From NCBI RefSeq assembly GCF_023343835.1, contig NC_064447.1, positions 15,005,501 through 15,069,500 of the forward strand: a stretch of DNA of 64,000 nucleotides, written 5' to 3'. How positions within the stretch are numbered: position 1 is the first letter of the stretch; each line of letters begins with the position of its first letter. Under the pieces are notes generated by a model that saw nothing but the letters and a program-made list of their open reading frames with translations, was not told where the DNA came from and searched no databases. Below, one piece after another: positions 51,001 through 62,013 of this stretch. This stretch comes from Lagopus muta. Taxonomy: Eukaryota; Chordata; Aves; Galliformes; Phasianidae. The translations under genes and the position numbers were made by a program.

Positions 51001-54000
51001 TAATTAGATGAGAATGATGGTCCCTGTTGCCTGCTCTCATGCTTTTCCTTCTCAGGTCCTTAGGCAGAGTACAAGGCATAGAAACGCTTAAAATTTCTTC
51101 CAAGTACTCATCCAATCTTCAACAATTTTTCTGTCACTTACTAAATCACATTATCAACACAGTGCTATTTAGTGATTTTATTTGTTCAGTTGCTTTTTGA
51201 TAACTCTCAGCTTTCACAGCAATCTGTGGGAAGGAGATAGATACCCTTTTGCAGCTGGTGCTATGTGAAGAAATACCTCCTTTTGTTTGCTTTGAACTTC
51301 ACCTGCAGTCTGTACTGAAGCCTTGAATCTGTAAATGAAATGCAGTGAACATTGGTTTGTGTCTGGCGTTATTTTAAAAATTGTTCATTAGCCAGCTCTT
51401 AAAGGGTAATAATTTGGGCCATCTGTCCAGTCAGAGATACATTTTTTCTCCCAGAAATCTCTATACAGTGCACTGGAGGAGAAGAAAGGTCTGTGCTGAA
51501 CTCATTACGTATTTATTATGTCATTCATATTCCACTAATTTAGCCTTCTCTTACAGTCTCATTTACTTTTGCTGAGAAAAGCATTTATTTAATTGAAGGC
51601 TCTGTCTAAATAAAGTATGCTACTGATTGCCTATGCTGATTACTCTAGGCTTTCTCCTCCTAATTTGGAAAATGTGCTTGCTTTTCTTTGGTTTATTTTT
51701 ATATGGGTAATTTTCTTCCTGTATTTTTACACTGTCCGTAGTGCTGGTTTGAGCAGTTTTGTTTCCAACTGAGGCTGAGCCAGTTACAATGAGACACAGA
51801 AACCTACTTCAAAATAGTTTTTGTATGTGAGGAAAAAGAGTTGGAAAACAACTTCTGAACTCAGGGGGTTTTTGGAACAAGCCATGGGAGTGTGTTACAG
51901 AAATTAGGTTCAGACACCCCGAGATTTTAACTATTTCAGGTCTGAACTCTAGCCCAATATCCAGGTTGTATAAGGAAAAAAATGTTTTCTTGGTGCATGT
52001 AACTTCATGAAAAGTATTTCAAGGTAAATGTGAGCATTGTTTTCAGTCTTGTTTTAGCCCATTTGTGCCTCTGCTAACAACACATCTAGATTTCCTTTGA
52101 AATTGGCACTCAACCTGTACACCTTGAATTGTCAAACTAACAAGCATCCAGTTTTTCAAGAAGCTGGGAAAAGAGATGCACTTTGCAGAATCTTATTGTT
52201 GTATTGGAGGTCTTTTTTTCCCACGGTTACACAAACTTTCATATACTGAGCAGTGCTGTCACTTCAGATCTCGTTTATATTGCCATGCGCATTGTTCCAC
52301 TTTGTTTATTCCTTGAAGATGCTGACCTCTGCCCCTCTAAGAGCTCAGACTACCAGAAGCTTGACTTGGTACCTGAAATCTTGCGAGTAAAGAGCAAATC
52401 ATTGTTACTGAAAATACTACTTTGTGGGAGGACACTTGATGCTTGTGACAAAACAAAATAAGCTTTCTGTGAGATCTTCTGAAGATGACACTTGATTTTA
52501 TTCATGTGTCTTTTAAACCAGGGTGTTTAGCATGCATCCTGCACATACCGTCACTTCTGCTGGGTTGTAGTGTCCTGTTATCCCAAACTGCCTTGCTCAA
52601 AGGCCTACATGGCAATCCCCTCACTCAGACACAAAGCTGCTGGTTCAAAACAGGTTTGTCCTGTACTACAGTAGTGCTCTCTCCTCTCACTCCTGCCTTA
52701 ACAGGGAAGGGAAGGGCTATCCAGTGTATGCCTGATCAAATGCAGTAATGATTTAATTATTCCTTGAACTGAAAGGTTGGTCAAAGGAGCTACTGCAAAA
52801 GACAAGGTTGTCTGTTATGCTGTTAGGAGAAGAGCCACAGCCCTGTTCCCTTTCTGCAAAAAAATTGAATTATGCCCAGTCTTCCACCTCCTAGCATTTA
52901 TCTACGCCACAGAATACAGGAGCACGCAGTACCAAGGAAGGGAGGGAAGTCTGGAACTGTCGTGCTGCAGTTAGACAATAAGCCGTAACCAGGACATACT
53001 CTTTCTCCTAGGAATTATGCATGACATAGCTAAATGCCTTTGTTCTCTTGGCAGTGCAATTATGTCAAAATCACACTGACCTCTTCTCCCTAGTGTTGCA
53101 GAACTGCTTTCAAAAGGGTTTATCAGAGTGATAAAGTACAATTGTGAAAGGAGATGCACTTATAAAATCCTTTAAATTAACCTGAGCTTCTCCTGCTTAC
53201 AAACTGCCTTCTGCACAATATCCAGCATGTAGTTTTCTACAATGCAATGAACCATTTTCCTCATCTGATTCTTGCTGGAAGTAAAGGCAATGGCACAGCT
53301 AGTTCTCTTTCAGATTTTATTGAATATTTTAGTATCAGTAGGTGGGGAACATTTCAGGAAGAACTCCATTGCTTTCAGACTAATATTCTGCTCTGGGCTA
53401 CATGGGGACAGAGGTGCTGTACAGTGGTCAGAATCAAATCCAGAATTTCAGATTTTTCTTTTTTTTTTAACAAAGAGATTAATATTTTTGCAGATAGATG
53501 GTTCTTATTGTTTTGTGTGCAGGCCTGAACCTGCACACAACCTGAATATATATATATTCACCTGAATATATATATATATTTTTTTTTTCAGACGTTTGCA
53601 TGATCCAAGTATGGTTTCAGAGCAGACAAAGCATGACGTGGTGTGTTGCACTGAAGCTTTCCATCCAGAGTATGACCCGACTTTCAGTCCTGTTCTGATC
53701 AAAAATGACTTTGTCAGCTCAGACCTTTTTGCCCTGGTAGTCTGTTCCCACTTGTCATGCAGTCCAACATCAGGCTGTGACGACTGCAGATGTATTACAT
53801 AGGATTTTTTTGTTTTCTTTTTAACACTCTCTGCACAGTTATCTACTTTATTCTGATCTTAATGTTTTTCTTTTAATGAATAATCTATTAGGTGAGAATA
53901 GTGTCTTGCTGAAATGGATAATGCTCTTTTGACTAATAGATACTCTAAAGTCTCCATTCACCTTTAAATTCAAATCAGCTTGTGTTTCCTAAAAATGAAA

Positions 54001-57000
54001 TAATGAATGCTTGGGAAGCATTCTGGACATTTATTTACACAGTAGGTTTTTTTTTACTATTTTCTACTGCTTTTATATTAAAACTTTTCCCAACTGCTAT
54101 TTCAGAAGTCAGGAATGAAAAACAAATCAGTGCACTCCCTACTTCTTGTTTTTGTGGGGGTTTTTTGTTTGTTTGTAGCTTGTTTTTTTATTGGGAAGGG
54201 ACTGCACCTTCGTAGATCTTCTGGATTGCATTTAGCTGACCTGAGCTTACCTTAAAGCAGGTTCTCACAAGGTTTGAAAAACAGGAGTTTTGTGTGTGAA
54301 TGTGTGCTAGGGTCAAAGGTAGATTGCTAACAACTTGTCAGTAGTACTTAAGAAAAACATCTAAAAGGAATAAATTAAATTTGAATGCTCAGATCTTAAG
54401 ATTCTTTTTATGTTTAAGATCAAAAGCAAGAGCAAAGTAAATTGCCTGCTTGTCATCTCAGTATTATTGCATTGATTTGTTCAGATTTCTTTCCTAAGCT
54501 TACTAATAAAAGTGAGGGGAATACAGTTGAGTGAACAAAGAAATACTATTAAAGTTAAAAAAAAAAAAAAAAAAGTCAGATTTCTATTAATACACAGCAG
54601 TGACCTGTTTGTTTCTTTGTTCAAGATGTAACAGATTCTAACACAGCCGTAACAAGAATGAATTGTAACACTGGAAATAAAGAATACCTGAAAACTGAAG
54701 TCTGGGAGCAGTTTTCACTGTGTGATACCTAAGATGAATACTAATACTAGCAGAGGCTGGTCCAGAGCACCTCAAATCCACAAGGGCATTTCAGATTTGA
54801 ATACCCATCCAGTGGAATTAGCATCTGAATGATAAATCAGCTAAAATAGAGAATTTGAATGAACAGTGTCCATAAACAGCAGCTTGCTTAAGGCAGTCTA
54901 CCTCACATAGCCAACAGGAGGTAAAATAATTTTTAAATCACATGCTCTGTTGGTGAGGAATCACATTTGCAGTATTTATCAATTGCTCCAATTTCAGTTC
55001 TTTACCAAAATACTTCATTGGGTGCAGGCAGGTAGCAGATACTAATCATAACCGGGAGAAGCTGCAGTATTTGTTGGAGAAGAAAAAAAGCTGTGTGACT
55101 CATGGGCCAAACTTTGCCTGGCTTTGGTTTTGCTTGCTGCTGATTTTGGCTAAATGGCCTAAGATAGGTGCCTCAAAAATCTCCTAAATTCTCACACAAT
55201 GGGAGATTTTGTTTTTTCTTGTAGTATAACTGAAGTTTCCTTGCTTTTTATTTGTAATCCTTCTAACTACACTAAAACTGTAGGTTGGAGTTTTGTTTAC
55301 TTATGATGACACAAGTCTTTACTTCTGGTCTTCTTTTAGTGCTAAAGGTTAAATTCCATGGACAGTAGAAAGCTGTTACTATACACACACTGATGCTTCC
55401 ATTACTCATTTCCCTTACAAAGCACTTTTTCTCTCTTACTAAAAGTGTCACATGCAATTTGCATCTCGCTATGATTTTGAATGTTATTTTTTTTCCTAAC
55501 TTTTTCAAAGACTGAAGTTGTTTGGAAAAGTGGAAAATATTAAAATGAACTTATTACCATAGTAGCACTGTTACTGAGTAGAAACTAGTAAAGATATTTT
55601 ACAAATCTAGCTGGTGTAGTATGCAAGCAAGCCAAACATTTGGCTCCTTATGTTCCATCTTTGGAGACTAAGCCACAGCTTTTTACCTTTAACAGGTAAA
55701 GACCAAGATCCTGTCAAATCTGTGATATTATATGCCTGAAAATAGAGTCTAGAATGTTACTAAAGATACTGATTATTTGTTGGGCACTTGAAGGACAGGA
55801 AAGTGCTATATCCATAGATACTTTACAGCCATCTCTAAGCTGGCTCACTCTTAAAATTATTGCAACAAAGGAAGATAGGTCTCAGTCTAACAAGTAAGAT
55901 GTCATATATAAAGTTCCCACAAAGTTCAGTTTTGCTTTCTGTACTGGACACGATACTCAACCCCACCATAACAGCTCTTGGTTGGGCCCACACTGCCTGA
56001 TGCATCAGGCAGGAATGTGGGGGCCTAGACGGGAAGCAAGTGTAGCCCCAAGGCTTGGATACATGCACATAATGAGAAGGAAACACCCTGTTGTTCTGCC
56101 TGGATTACTTAAGGATGTTGTATTAGATAGTCGCTGCAACAGGCTGCAACATGGAGCTTGTGAGAAACAACTCTTGCTCTCAGTGAACTGACCATAGCGT
56201 CAGTTTATATTGTAATTCCCTATATTGTAATTCTAAAAACAATATAAAAGCATGCAATCTCTGCAAAGAACCCATTATGTCACACTGCTACTTTCTGAGA
56301 TATTCTTATTGGATTTCTCTCAAGGAGGAAAAAAAAAAAAAAATTGACTGTTTTGCTAGGTTCCTGCAGCCAAGAATAAGCTCTCCATGTTATAATGCTG
56401 ACTTACAAGTGTAACTGTTACACAGCTAGGTGGGTGTTAGAGAACAAAAGGAATCAGTACTGATAAACCGGATTACAGATTAGTTTCATTTGGCAATGAC
56501 CTTCACACACCACTGTTCAATGTAAAGTTTGCTTCACTCTCATTTCCATCTTGAGTCATTTGCTATCTGAGGAAGGTTTGGCTTTTGAAATATGAAAGCC
56601 TACATAGCTTTTACCAAGCACATAGCAGAATAATTTATATTTTGCCTTCCAAGCTGCTTAATTTTTAACTATAGATTGATCCTAGTTTATGTATTTTACA
56701 TCAGTCTTCAAATCACTGTCTATCTCCCCTGAAAGCAAAGGACAGATGTAGCCCACTGTCTTAAGACAAGTTCACCTACTTTCCTATCATTTAATGATGG
56801 TGAACTGAATCTAAGCCTACTGCGGGCAAAAAGGTGAAAGGCATTCTGGCTGAGGAAATGAGGATTTCCTTGTAAAGCTATAACCGTGGTCCTAGTCACA
56901 GCTCTCTGCCTTTACACTGTCTATAATCTCTTCCAGCATTTACTTTGTCTGAAGGCAAAAATCAGTTGTTCCTAGCATTTTTTTTGTCACTAACAATTAT

Positions 57001-57966
57001 AACAACTCATGAACGACTCATTCTCTGCACTGGCACTTGATCAGGACAAAATGCATGTTGCCTTTTGTGTTAAGCATGGAATGGGACATTAGGTTTCTTT
57101 ATTTAAAACCTAAATATCTTTGAAAATAGATTAAAAATATGTATGCTTTTTGTTTTGACTTTTTTTTTTTTTTAAAGGGCCACTTACACTTTGGGTAAAT
57201 AGCTTTATGATCTCCTTAGTGAATTTTCTGCATATTAATTAACAAATACAGCTACAGTTCATAGCTTTCAGCTTATGTTTCCTTGACATAATTCTTCAGG
57301 TAGTTATTTATTACTTTTTTTTTCTAAACTAAATCAATTTCCTCTGGTGTATTCCTTCTTTCTAGCCAAAAGGGTTAGCAAGATGACAAATGCCTTGCAG
57401 TAAGCATAAAGACGTGGGAATCTAATAAACCTAAACAAATCTAGTGGAGTGTTAACATCATTCTTTTTACTCATTTATTATGGCTACAATTTACTGCTGT
57501 TAACTCATTATTTGTTTAAAATGCAAGTTTGGCTAAATGGTTTCCTTTTCATTTCATGCTTTATGAACCACTAAGTACTGCAGTTAATCACTACACCTGT
57601 ACTTACTATCAAATTTTTCCTACAACCCCAATAGTGGTGTAATACAACTTCAGCAGTGCCTTTCAGTACAAACACATATTGTATATAAACTGCAAATGCT
57701 AACTATATGTATGCTTTTTATTTTTTTAAACAGGCGTTAAAGCTGTGTTTTCAGGACATTACCACAGGAATGCTGGAGGGTGCTACAGAGGACTGGAAAT
57801 GGTGGTCTCATCAGCAATAGGATGTCAGCTGGGAGAAGATAAACATGGACTTCGAGTGGTCCTTGTCACAGATGAAAAGATTGTTCATAGATATTACAGT
57901 TTAGATGAGTTGAGCAGCCAAGGCTTGGAGAAAGAGATGATGGATATGCTTGCTAAGGAAAATTAG
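23182..57966 (+). CDS. CPPED1: CPPED1, calcineurin-like metallophosphatase; complete, 4 coding exons
   Basis: Join of 23182-23245, 31219-31437, 44733-45155 and 57734-57966 gives 939 bases including the stop, a protein of 312 residues; the human protein is about 314. CPPED1 (also CSTP1) is a cytosolic Ser/Thr phosphatase reported to dephosphorylate AKT1 and to influence insulin and glucose handling. Metal-site motifs of the calcineurin-like phosphoesterase fold are all present: D38-P-Q40, GD at 87-88 (within CGDLIH), GNHD at 124-127, H203 in QHIP, and GHYH at 243-246. No signal peptide or membrane segment is seen, in line with a cytosolic enzyme. The start codon has G at -3 and G at +4. All three introns are phase 1, so exons 2 (219 nt) and 3 (423 nt) are symmetric. 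All introns are GT-AG. It is divergent from SHISA9, as in mammals. Confidence 0.95.
30066..30179. repeat. Exact tandem duplication, 57 bp x 2
   Basis: Units 30066-30122 and 30123-30179 are identical base for base, starting ATCGACTCAAGCTG. A perfect match implies a very recent duplication or an assembly artefact. It is intronic. Confidence 0.95.
30279..30310. repeat. Poly-A run (32 bases)
   Basis: Uninterrupted A32. A T-run lies about 65 bases upstream (about 30215-30227), so the two could fold back on each other. No source gene is recognisable upstream that would make this a retrocopy tail. Confidence 0.9.
31219..31437 (+). CDS. CPPED1: CPPED1 coding exon 2
   Basis: 219 nt, phase 1 at both ends. 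Encodes the end of codon 22 to the first base of codon 95. It contains the [12 protein letters not shown] block with the first metal-binding Asp (D38) and the LCGDLIH block (second Asp, D88). The acceptor is TTTTTAG and the donor GTAAGG. The open frame runs past the donor into intron to 31505, but the exon end is fixed by the join to exon 3 and by family conservation. Confidence 0.95.
34520..35240 (-). mobile_element. Old, degenerate CR1 fragment (endonuclease to RT linker region)
   Basis: Around 35090-35205 the minus strand resembles the CR1 ORF2 segment following the endonuclease domain. The plus strand reads AGTCTGCTCTCCTGAAG, then ATTCCACTCTGATGG and then CAACCAAGGCTGCCAGGG, in the order found in CR1. 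The left part (from about 34535, CATCCTGTCAGGCCCTGCAG) also resembles internal CR1. It is more diverged than the other CR1 copies here and full of stops. Limits are approximate. Confidence 0.55.
35836..35855. repeat. 20-bp perfect palindrome without spacer
   Basis: AGAGACCTACGTAGGTCTCT is its own reverse complement over all 20 bases. It lies in intron 2 of CPPED1. No known function is recognised. Confidence 0.85.
38796..39172 (+). repeat. Unnamed dispersed repeat, copy 1, with an ATGCA pentamer array
   Basis: It matches the reverse complement of 61653-62013 along its length: a 'gcagtgatggagcacctggt' block at 38825-38844, an array of ATGCA units at about 38876-38905, a 'ttaagggctggcagtgga' block near 38955, a 'ccaaaggt..gcagtttttcttcc' block, and an end near 'gtagtgttacag'. 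This copy has a T22 run (39041-39062) where the other has unique sequence. It could be a solo LTR or a non-autonomous transposon; I cannot name it. Confidence 0.75.
39185..39705 (+). mobile_element. Mariner-type DNA element resembling Galluhop, copy 1, defective
   Basis: Right end reads TAGGAGGCATTACTTTTGGA then GCAGC, the terminal inverted repeat pattern of the chicken mariner family Galluhop. The left end (about 39185-39215) is a degraded counterpart. Internal blocks such as 'gatgaacaagagcctgc' and 'gaggaattcagctcc' also fit. At about 520 bp it is shorter than an autonomous mariner and has no intact transposase. Positions 39491-39648 are identical, in inverted orientation, to copy 2. Confidence 0.8.
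44733..45155 (+). CDS. CPPED1: CPPED1 coding exon 3
   Basis: 423 nt, phase 1 at both ends, encoding residues 95-236 (shared codons at both edges). It carries the central phosphoesterase core: [13 protein letters not shown] (GNHD, residues 124-127) and VFQHIPLF (H203), plus the [12 protein letters not shown] segment. Acceptor TTTTCTGTAG, donor GTAATT. It lies between two inverted mariner copies in the flanking introns. Confidence 0.96.
47609..48137 (-). mobile_element. Mariner-type DNA element resembling Galluhop, copy 2, inverted
   Basis: Left end GGGCTGACCTGAAAGTTATG then CCTCCT; right end AGGAGGCATCACTTTCAGAG then CAGCC, so degraded terminal inverted repeats are visible at both ends. About 529 bp, without an intact transposase. 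Positions 47668-47825 are an exact reverse complement of 39491-39648. A short segment (about 47866-47882) appears locally inverted relative to copy 1. Confidence 0.82.
49516..49715 (+). mobile_element. CR1 LINE, short 3' fragment
   Basis: Plus-strand CR1 3' region: a GGATATCAGGAAAAGCTTTTC block, CAATGGAACAGCCTCCCCAG, and the tail GGATATTCTGTGG. It is 5'-truncated to about 200 bp. Confidence 0.85.
53541..53580. repeat. 20-bp tandem pair with AT microsatellite
   Basis: Two units of CCTGAATATATATATATTCA type lie side by side and differ in the last bases. The GAATATATATATATTC core is itself palindromic. Likely replication slippage. Confidence 0.75.
55987..56021. repeat. Long palindrome/hairpin
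   Basis: CTGCCTGATGCATCAGGCAG (55993-56012) is a perfect 20-bp palindrome. It is extended by CCCACA on the left and TGTGGG on the right after a 3-base bulge (GAA), so 16 of the bases on each side can pair. Intronic, function unknown. With no loop it does not look like a microRNA precursor. Confidence 0.85.
57734..57966 (+). CDS. CPPED1: CPPED1 coding exon 4 and stop
   Basis: Encodes residues 236-312 and TAG (57964-57966). It contains the last metal motif GHYH (243-246), then the RNAGG and [11 protein letters not shown] blocks and the C-terminal [11 protein letters not shown] segment conserved in vertebrate CPPED1. The acceptor is AAACAG before 57734. Confidence 0.96.
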
Positions 57967-58380
57967 GCTATGTCAAATTCCTTTTAACTCAAATGGTTTA
58001 TGTGATTTTTTGCCATGTTTGTTAGATGAACACAAAGAGTTTCAGAAAGTTTCCACAACTTGAAATCAAATTTTTGCTTGTGCACCATGCCCATGAACAG
58101 CTCTCCATTTGTTATCATCCTAAATAACAAAAAAGAGTTCTTGACGTATATTTTTGTAAAATGAGACCCACAAGGAATATGGGAAAATAACACATCACTG
58201 AAAACATTTTTCTGTTCTGAGATTTTATACTCTCCTCATGGATAAGACATTCTAAATAAATAGGAAGTATATGCAAGAGTGAGAGTAGTAATTCTAGGTA
58301 ATGCTTCAACTGAAGACTATTTTCATTTGATACGTAAGACATTAGAAAAAGAAAAATCAATAAATTCAATCACCTCAGTT
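57967..58380 (+). terminator. CPPED1: Likely CPPED1 3' UTR with polyadenylation signals
   Basis: AATAAA hexamers at 58255-58260 and 58359-58364 follow the stop codon within 400 bases, the second with T-rich sequence (about 58400-58416) shortly downstream. Either could be used, and a longer UTR cannot be excluded without transcript data. Confidence 0.5.
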
Positions 58381-59665
58381 ACACTCTGGACAATACAAAC
58401 TTTTTTTTTTTTTTTACTTTAGAGAAACAAATCTCAAAAAGTCAGTGAAAGCAATAGACTCCATTTAAATACAGTACAGGAGGTGAAATACTGTGTTGAA
58501 GATTCAATTTCATTACGTTTCAGTTACAACATTTTATTTGAGAGAGGGCTCATGAGATTTTAAAAATATCTGCAGTATTTTGAACTGTTTTCTTTTACCA
58601 GTATAACAGCTGTAGCTGCAAGTGGACAGTACCAAACATGAGCTACAATCTCATGATAACAGCCTAAGCGTAGGTAATGTTTGAATCAAAAAGAAAGAAA
58701 ATGATTTTGCTTTTGATCTCCAGCTGCTTTTGATTAGTTTAATGTTTTCACAGGTTCATTTTCAAGGGAACATGTGGAAAACGGGAGAGAAAATCTAAAG
58801 TTAGCTAAACACCCAGAAAGAAGTTTCACTGGAAGTTAAGCAGTTAATTTATTAGTTTAATAGTTAAAAGTTATTTTAAAAAATCTGTATACTTTTATAT
58901 CTTTGAAACCACCGAGTTCTGTTAACATTTAGTCTTAGATTACATTTAGTAATCACATGTTATTAAAGGTTTCAAAAACAAGATGATACTAGATTATTAC
59001 TTGCAGAGGGAAGAACAGACTTGCTATTCAGTCTGGCATTTACGTTTTAAGGCTGAAAAAGTTCAGCAGAGGGACCTGAGACAGTCCAAGCACGGAGCAC
59101 GCTCCCTGCTCTGGCACAGTACTGTAAAGCTGGATGGAGGACATCTTTTTTCACATGGCCGTTTATTAAATGTAATTTTAACTGAATATCTGAAGCTTGG
59201 GAGATAGGTCCTACAAACATATCTTCAGGAGGAAGTCTTTCCAAAACTACAAAAACATTAATAGTAGTGGTATTATAGAACTCTAATTTTATTTTCATGG
59301 TTACAATGTACTAATATATAGTGGAAATATTTGCATAAGCATCATTTTAATTCATATTTGTACATTATTTTTCCTCTTCCTAAGTATCATTTCATTGCAA
59401 GAAATTCCATAGCATTCTGTCATAAAAATTTTGCTCAAGTACAAATCTGAAGTTCAATTAAAAGAGATTTTATATCCCAAGTACTCCTTTTATTTGGAAT
59501 GCGCTTTTTTACCTGCCTAAATGAAAAATGTTTTTTAGATTAATTTTCTTAGTATAATCAGCTACTTCAGAATTAATATGGATGCCTTAACTAACTACAA
59601 ATGGCAGAGGTCTTCACGGTGAGAGCGCATCATATTTATGTAAAGTAACTCATATTCACAAAATT
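58381..59665. other. Downstream flank of CPPED1
   Basis: AT-rich; may include more 3' UTR. No gene or repeat recognised. Confidence 0.45.
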
Positions 59666-59668
59666 ATC

Positions 59669-60070
59669 ACAGAATTGTAGAGGTTGGAAGGGACCTCCCG
59701 AGATCATCAAGTCCAACCCCCCTGCCAAAGCAGTTCCCTACACCAGGTCACACAGGTAGGCGTCCAGGCAGGTCTTGAACATCTCCAGAGAAGGAGACTC
59801 CACAACCCTCCTGGGCAGCCTGTTCCAGTGCTCCGTCACCCTGACTGTAAAGAAGTTCTTGCGCACATTCACGTGGAACTTCCTATGCTGCAGCTTATGT
59901 CTGTTTCCCCTTGTCCCGTCTCCACGTACCACTGAAAAGAGACTGGCCTCACCACTATGGCCCCCACATCTCAGGTATTTATAAACCTGGATTAGATCCC
60001 CTCTAGTCGTCTTTTCTCAAGGCTAAATAGACCCAGTTCACTTAGCCTTTCTTCATAGGGGATACTGTGT
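59669..60070 (-). mobile_element. CR1 LINE, 3' part on the minus strand
   Basis: Begins TCACAGAATTGTAGAGGTTG then GAAGGGACC, and continues through 'cctgggcagcctgttccagtgc', 'taaagaagttcttgcgcacatt' and 'gattagatcccctc' in the order of a minus-strand CR1. About 400 bp, relatively well preserved. The minus strand encodes the NVRKNFFTVRVTEHWNRLPR block, a CR1 ORF2 C-terminal signature. Confidence 0.93.
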
Positions 60071-61650
60071 TAAATTATGAAACAATCCTGGTTTGCCAGT
60101 TTAAACTGAAGAAAATGCTTCTTCTGAATCTTTCTTGAAAGAAAGTAAATGCTTGATGTCTCATAAAAAGAAAAATGATATTTTATGGTGGGAATGGGCA
60201 GTGATAGAAGTGAAGCCTCTTCTACCATCTCAATTTAAGACTGAATGTTCCATGCTCACCTTGCTTAATTGCTTCAGTGAATGCTCTCTTATCTCTGCAC
60301 TGTAACTTGTTTCCTGGTGTGTTTTTAGTAGCAATTTTAATTCTGCTGTGAGCAAATAGAGATGTATCTATCATAAGCAAATGCACAGCACATTGAAAAC
60401 CAAGCATTTCACCATTTAAGAATGCACAGTTCCTCTGTCTATGTATGTCACTGTACAAACCTTTGAAGGCTAACATGTCATTGTTTCAGTCAATGTTAAT
60501 GCTGTGAATAAGCTGCTTTCTGTAACGCCCTCATTAATCCTGCTTTGCAACTGCCATTTGAACAGTGATATCATTGAAAGCAGTAGGAAATATTTACATA
60601 TACTTTACTTATCACAAAGCTTGCCTGCCAAACAAACCCTAGCGTCATCTGTTATGATACACATTCTTGACCTGTGGAAATACCAGTTTGCATTAAAAAA
60701 TTGTGAAAAGGTAATTTCCCATTCAATAACATTTTACAGTTTGTAAGAACTTCCTTCTCTTCCAGCTCTAACCTGATATATGATGTCTGCCATCATTGGT
60801 AGATAGCAGAATGCACAGCCAGGAACCAAGGAGGTGAGTGGTTTAGCCTGCCAGTGGTCTAGATTGCCATGAACCATTGGCTCCCACTTAGCTGGAAGTT
60901 GGCAGCTGTCCCACCCTGCTCCTAAGGGACGCTAGCTACTCCAAAGGCTATTCGGTCAGTTCTCTGCTGGCAAGTGGCTGCTCTTCAGCATTTGTCAAAT
61001 ATGAATATTCACAGCAATGCAACATGACTAATTTTCACTGTTAACAACTATATAAAGGCTGGTTAATATAGCCTGAAGGTAGGCTCCCCACTGCCATAAT
61101 ATGCACAGTGTACAAACCAGGGCAGACTTCCTCCTCCCAGCTCCACAGATCCCATCGGGCCCTTTTAAGGATGCACAAATTGCAGTAACAAAACAGGGTG
61201 ATCTAAGGCATGTCTACTTTGACTCACAAGATAGCAGTTATGACTTCTTACAAAAATTTAATCGTCAGAGCAATATAATTCATCTGGAGTAAAGCAGCCC
61301 ATGAGTTTAAAGACTGCTGTTCTCCCTACTACTTGTTTGTTGTTGTTTTTAAGGAATATGATGACTGTAATGTGTAATTCCAATTTATTTCATTTTACTG
61401 CAGTGAAAGCAAAGTGGTTTATTACCAAAAATAAGTTTCCAGCAACAGGGATTGCTGTACTTACTCAGCACATTTCAGGATATTTTGTTCAGATTGCAGA
61501 TTTTTACATTCTCCTTAAAAAATTTTGCAACATCATAAAAAACGGTGGAAGGAACAGAGCTTAAAATGGAAGTATGAAATAAAAGCTTCTTCATGAAAAG
61601 TATGTTCTTTAAGAGTGCACTGTTTCAACACAGTAATAATTAGTTTGAAT
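60071..61650. other. Intergenic DNA, nothing supported
   Basis: No gene, RNA or clear repeat seen. The segment at about 60830-60990 and 61080-61160 is somewhat more GC-rich and could belong to an unrecognised repeat. Confidence 0.45.
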
Positions 61651-61652
61651 TA

Positions 61653-62013
61653 CTGTAATGCTATAATGTGATGGAAAGTACAGCAATAGTAGCAGGGTGG
61701 CACAATCCTGGGCTGCAGAAAATGAGAACAAGTCCAAAGGCTGCAGCTATAGGTGCAGAAACAAAGGAAGAAAAACTGCTGACCTTTGGAGGACCTCAGG
61801 TACACAGGGATCTCCAATGAGATCCCCTCACCTCCTCCACTGCCAGCCCTTAAATGAGGGCTGGGAAGAGGTGGGTCCTGGTTCCACCCTTCCATCACTC
61901 AGTGCATTGCATTGCATTGCATTGCATTGCATGCACCTGAGCTCCCTGGGCTGCCCTGCCTTCCCACCAGGTGCTCCATCACTGCTTCAGGCCACGACTC
62001 AGCATTTCTGATG
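61653..62013 (-). repeat. Unnamed dispersed repeat, copy 2, with an ATTGC pentamer array
   Basis: Reverse complement of the repeat at about 38796-39172, alignable end to end apart from the T-run insertion in copy 1. The pentamer array (about 61903-61930) has one unit more than copy 1. The element looks about 360 bp long. On its own sense strand a TTTAAGG box lies near the middle, which would fit an LTR promoter, but this is weak. Confidence 0.75.

Larger units (their letters stand above)
45156..57733 (+). other. CPPED1: CPPED1 intron 3
   Basis: About 12.6 kb, ending at an AAACAG acceptor. Contents: T24 run (45443-45466), C15 run (45518-45532), the inverted mariner copy (47609-48137), a CR1 3' end (about 49516-49715), a 20-bp tandem pair with AT runs (about 53541-53580) and a long palindromic hairpin (55987-56021). 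Nothing else is supported. Confidence 0.7.
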
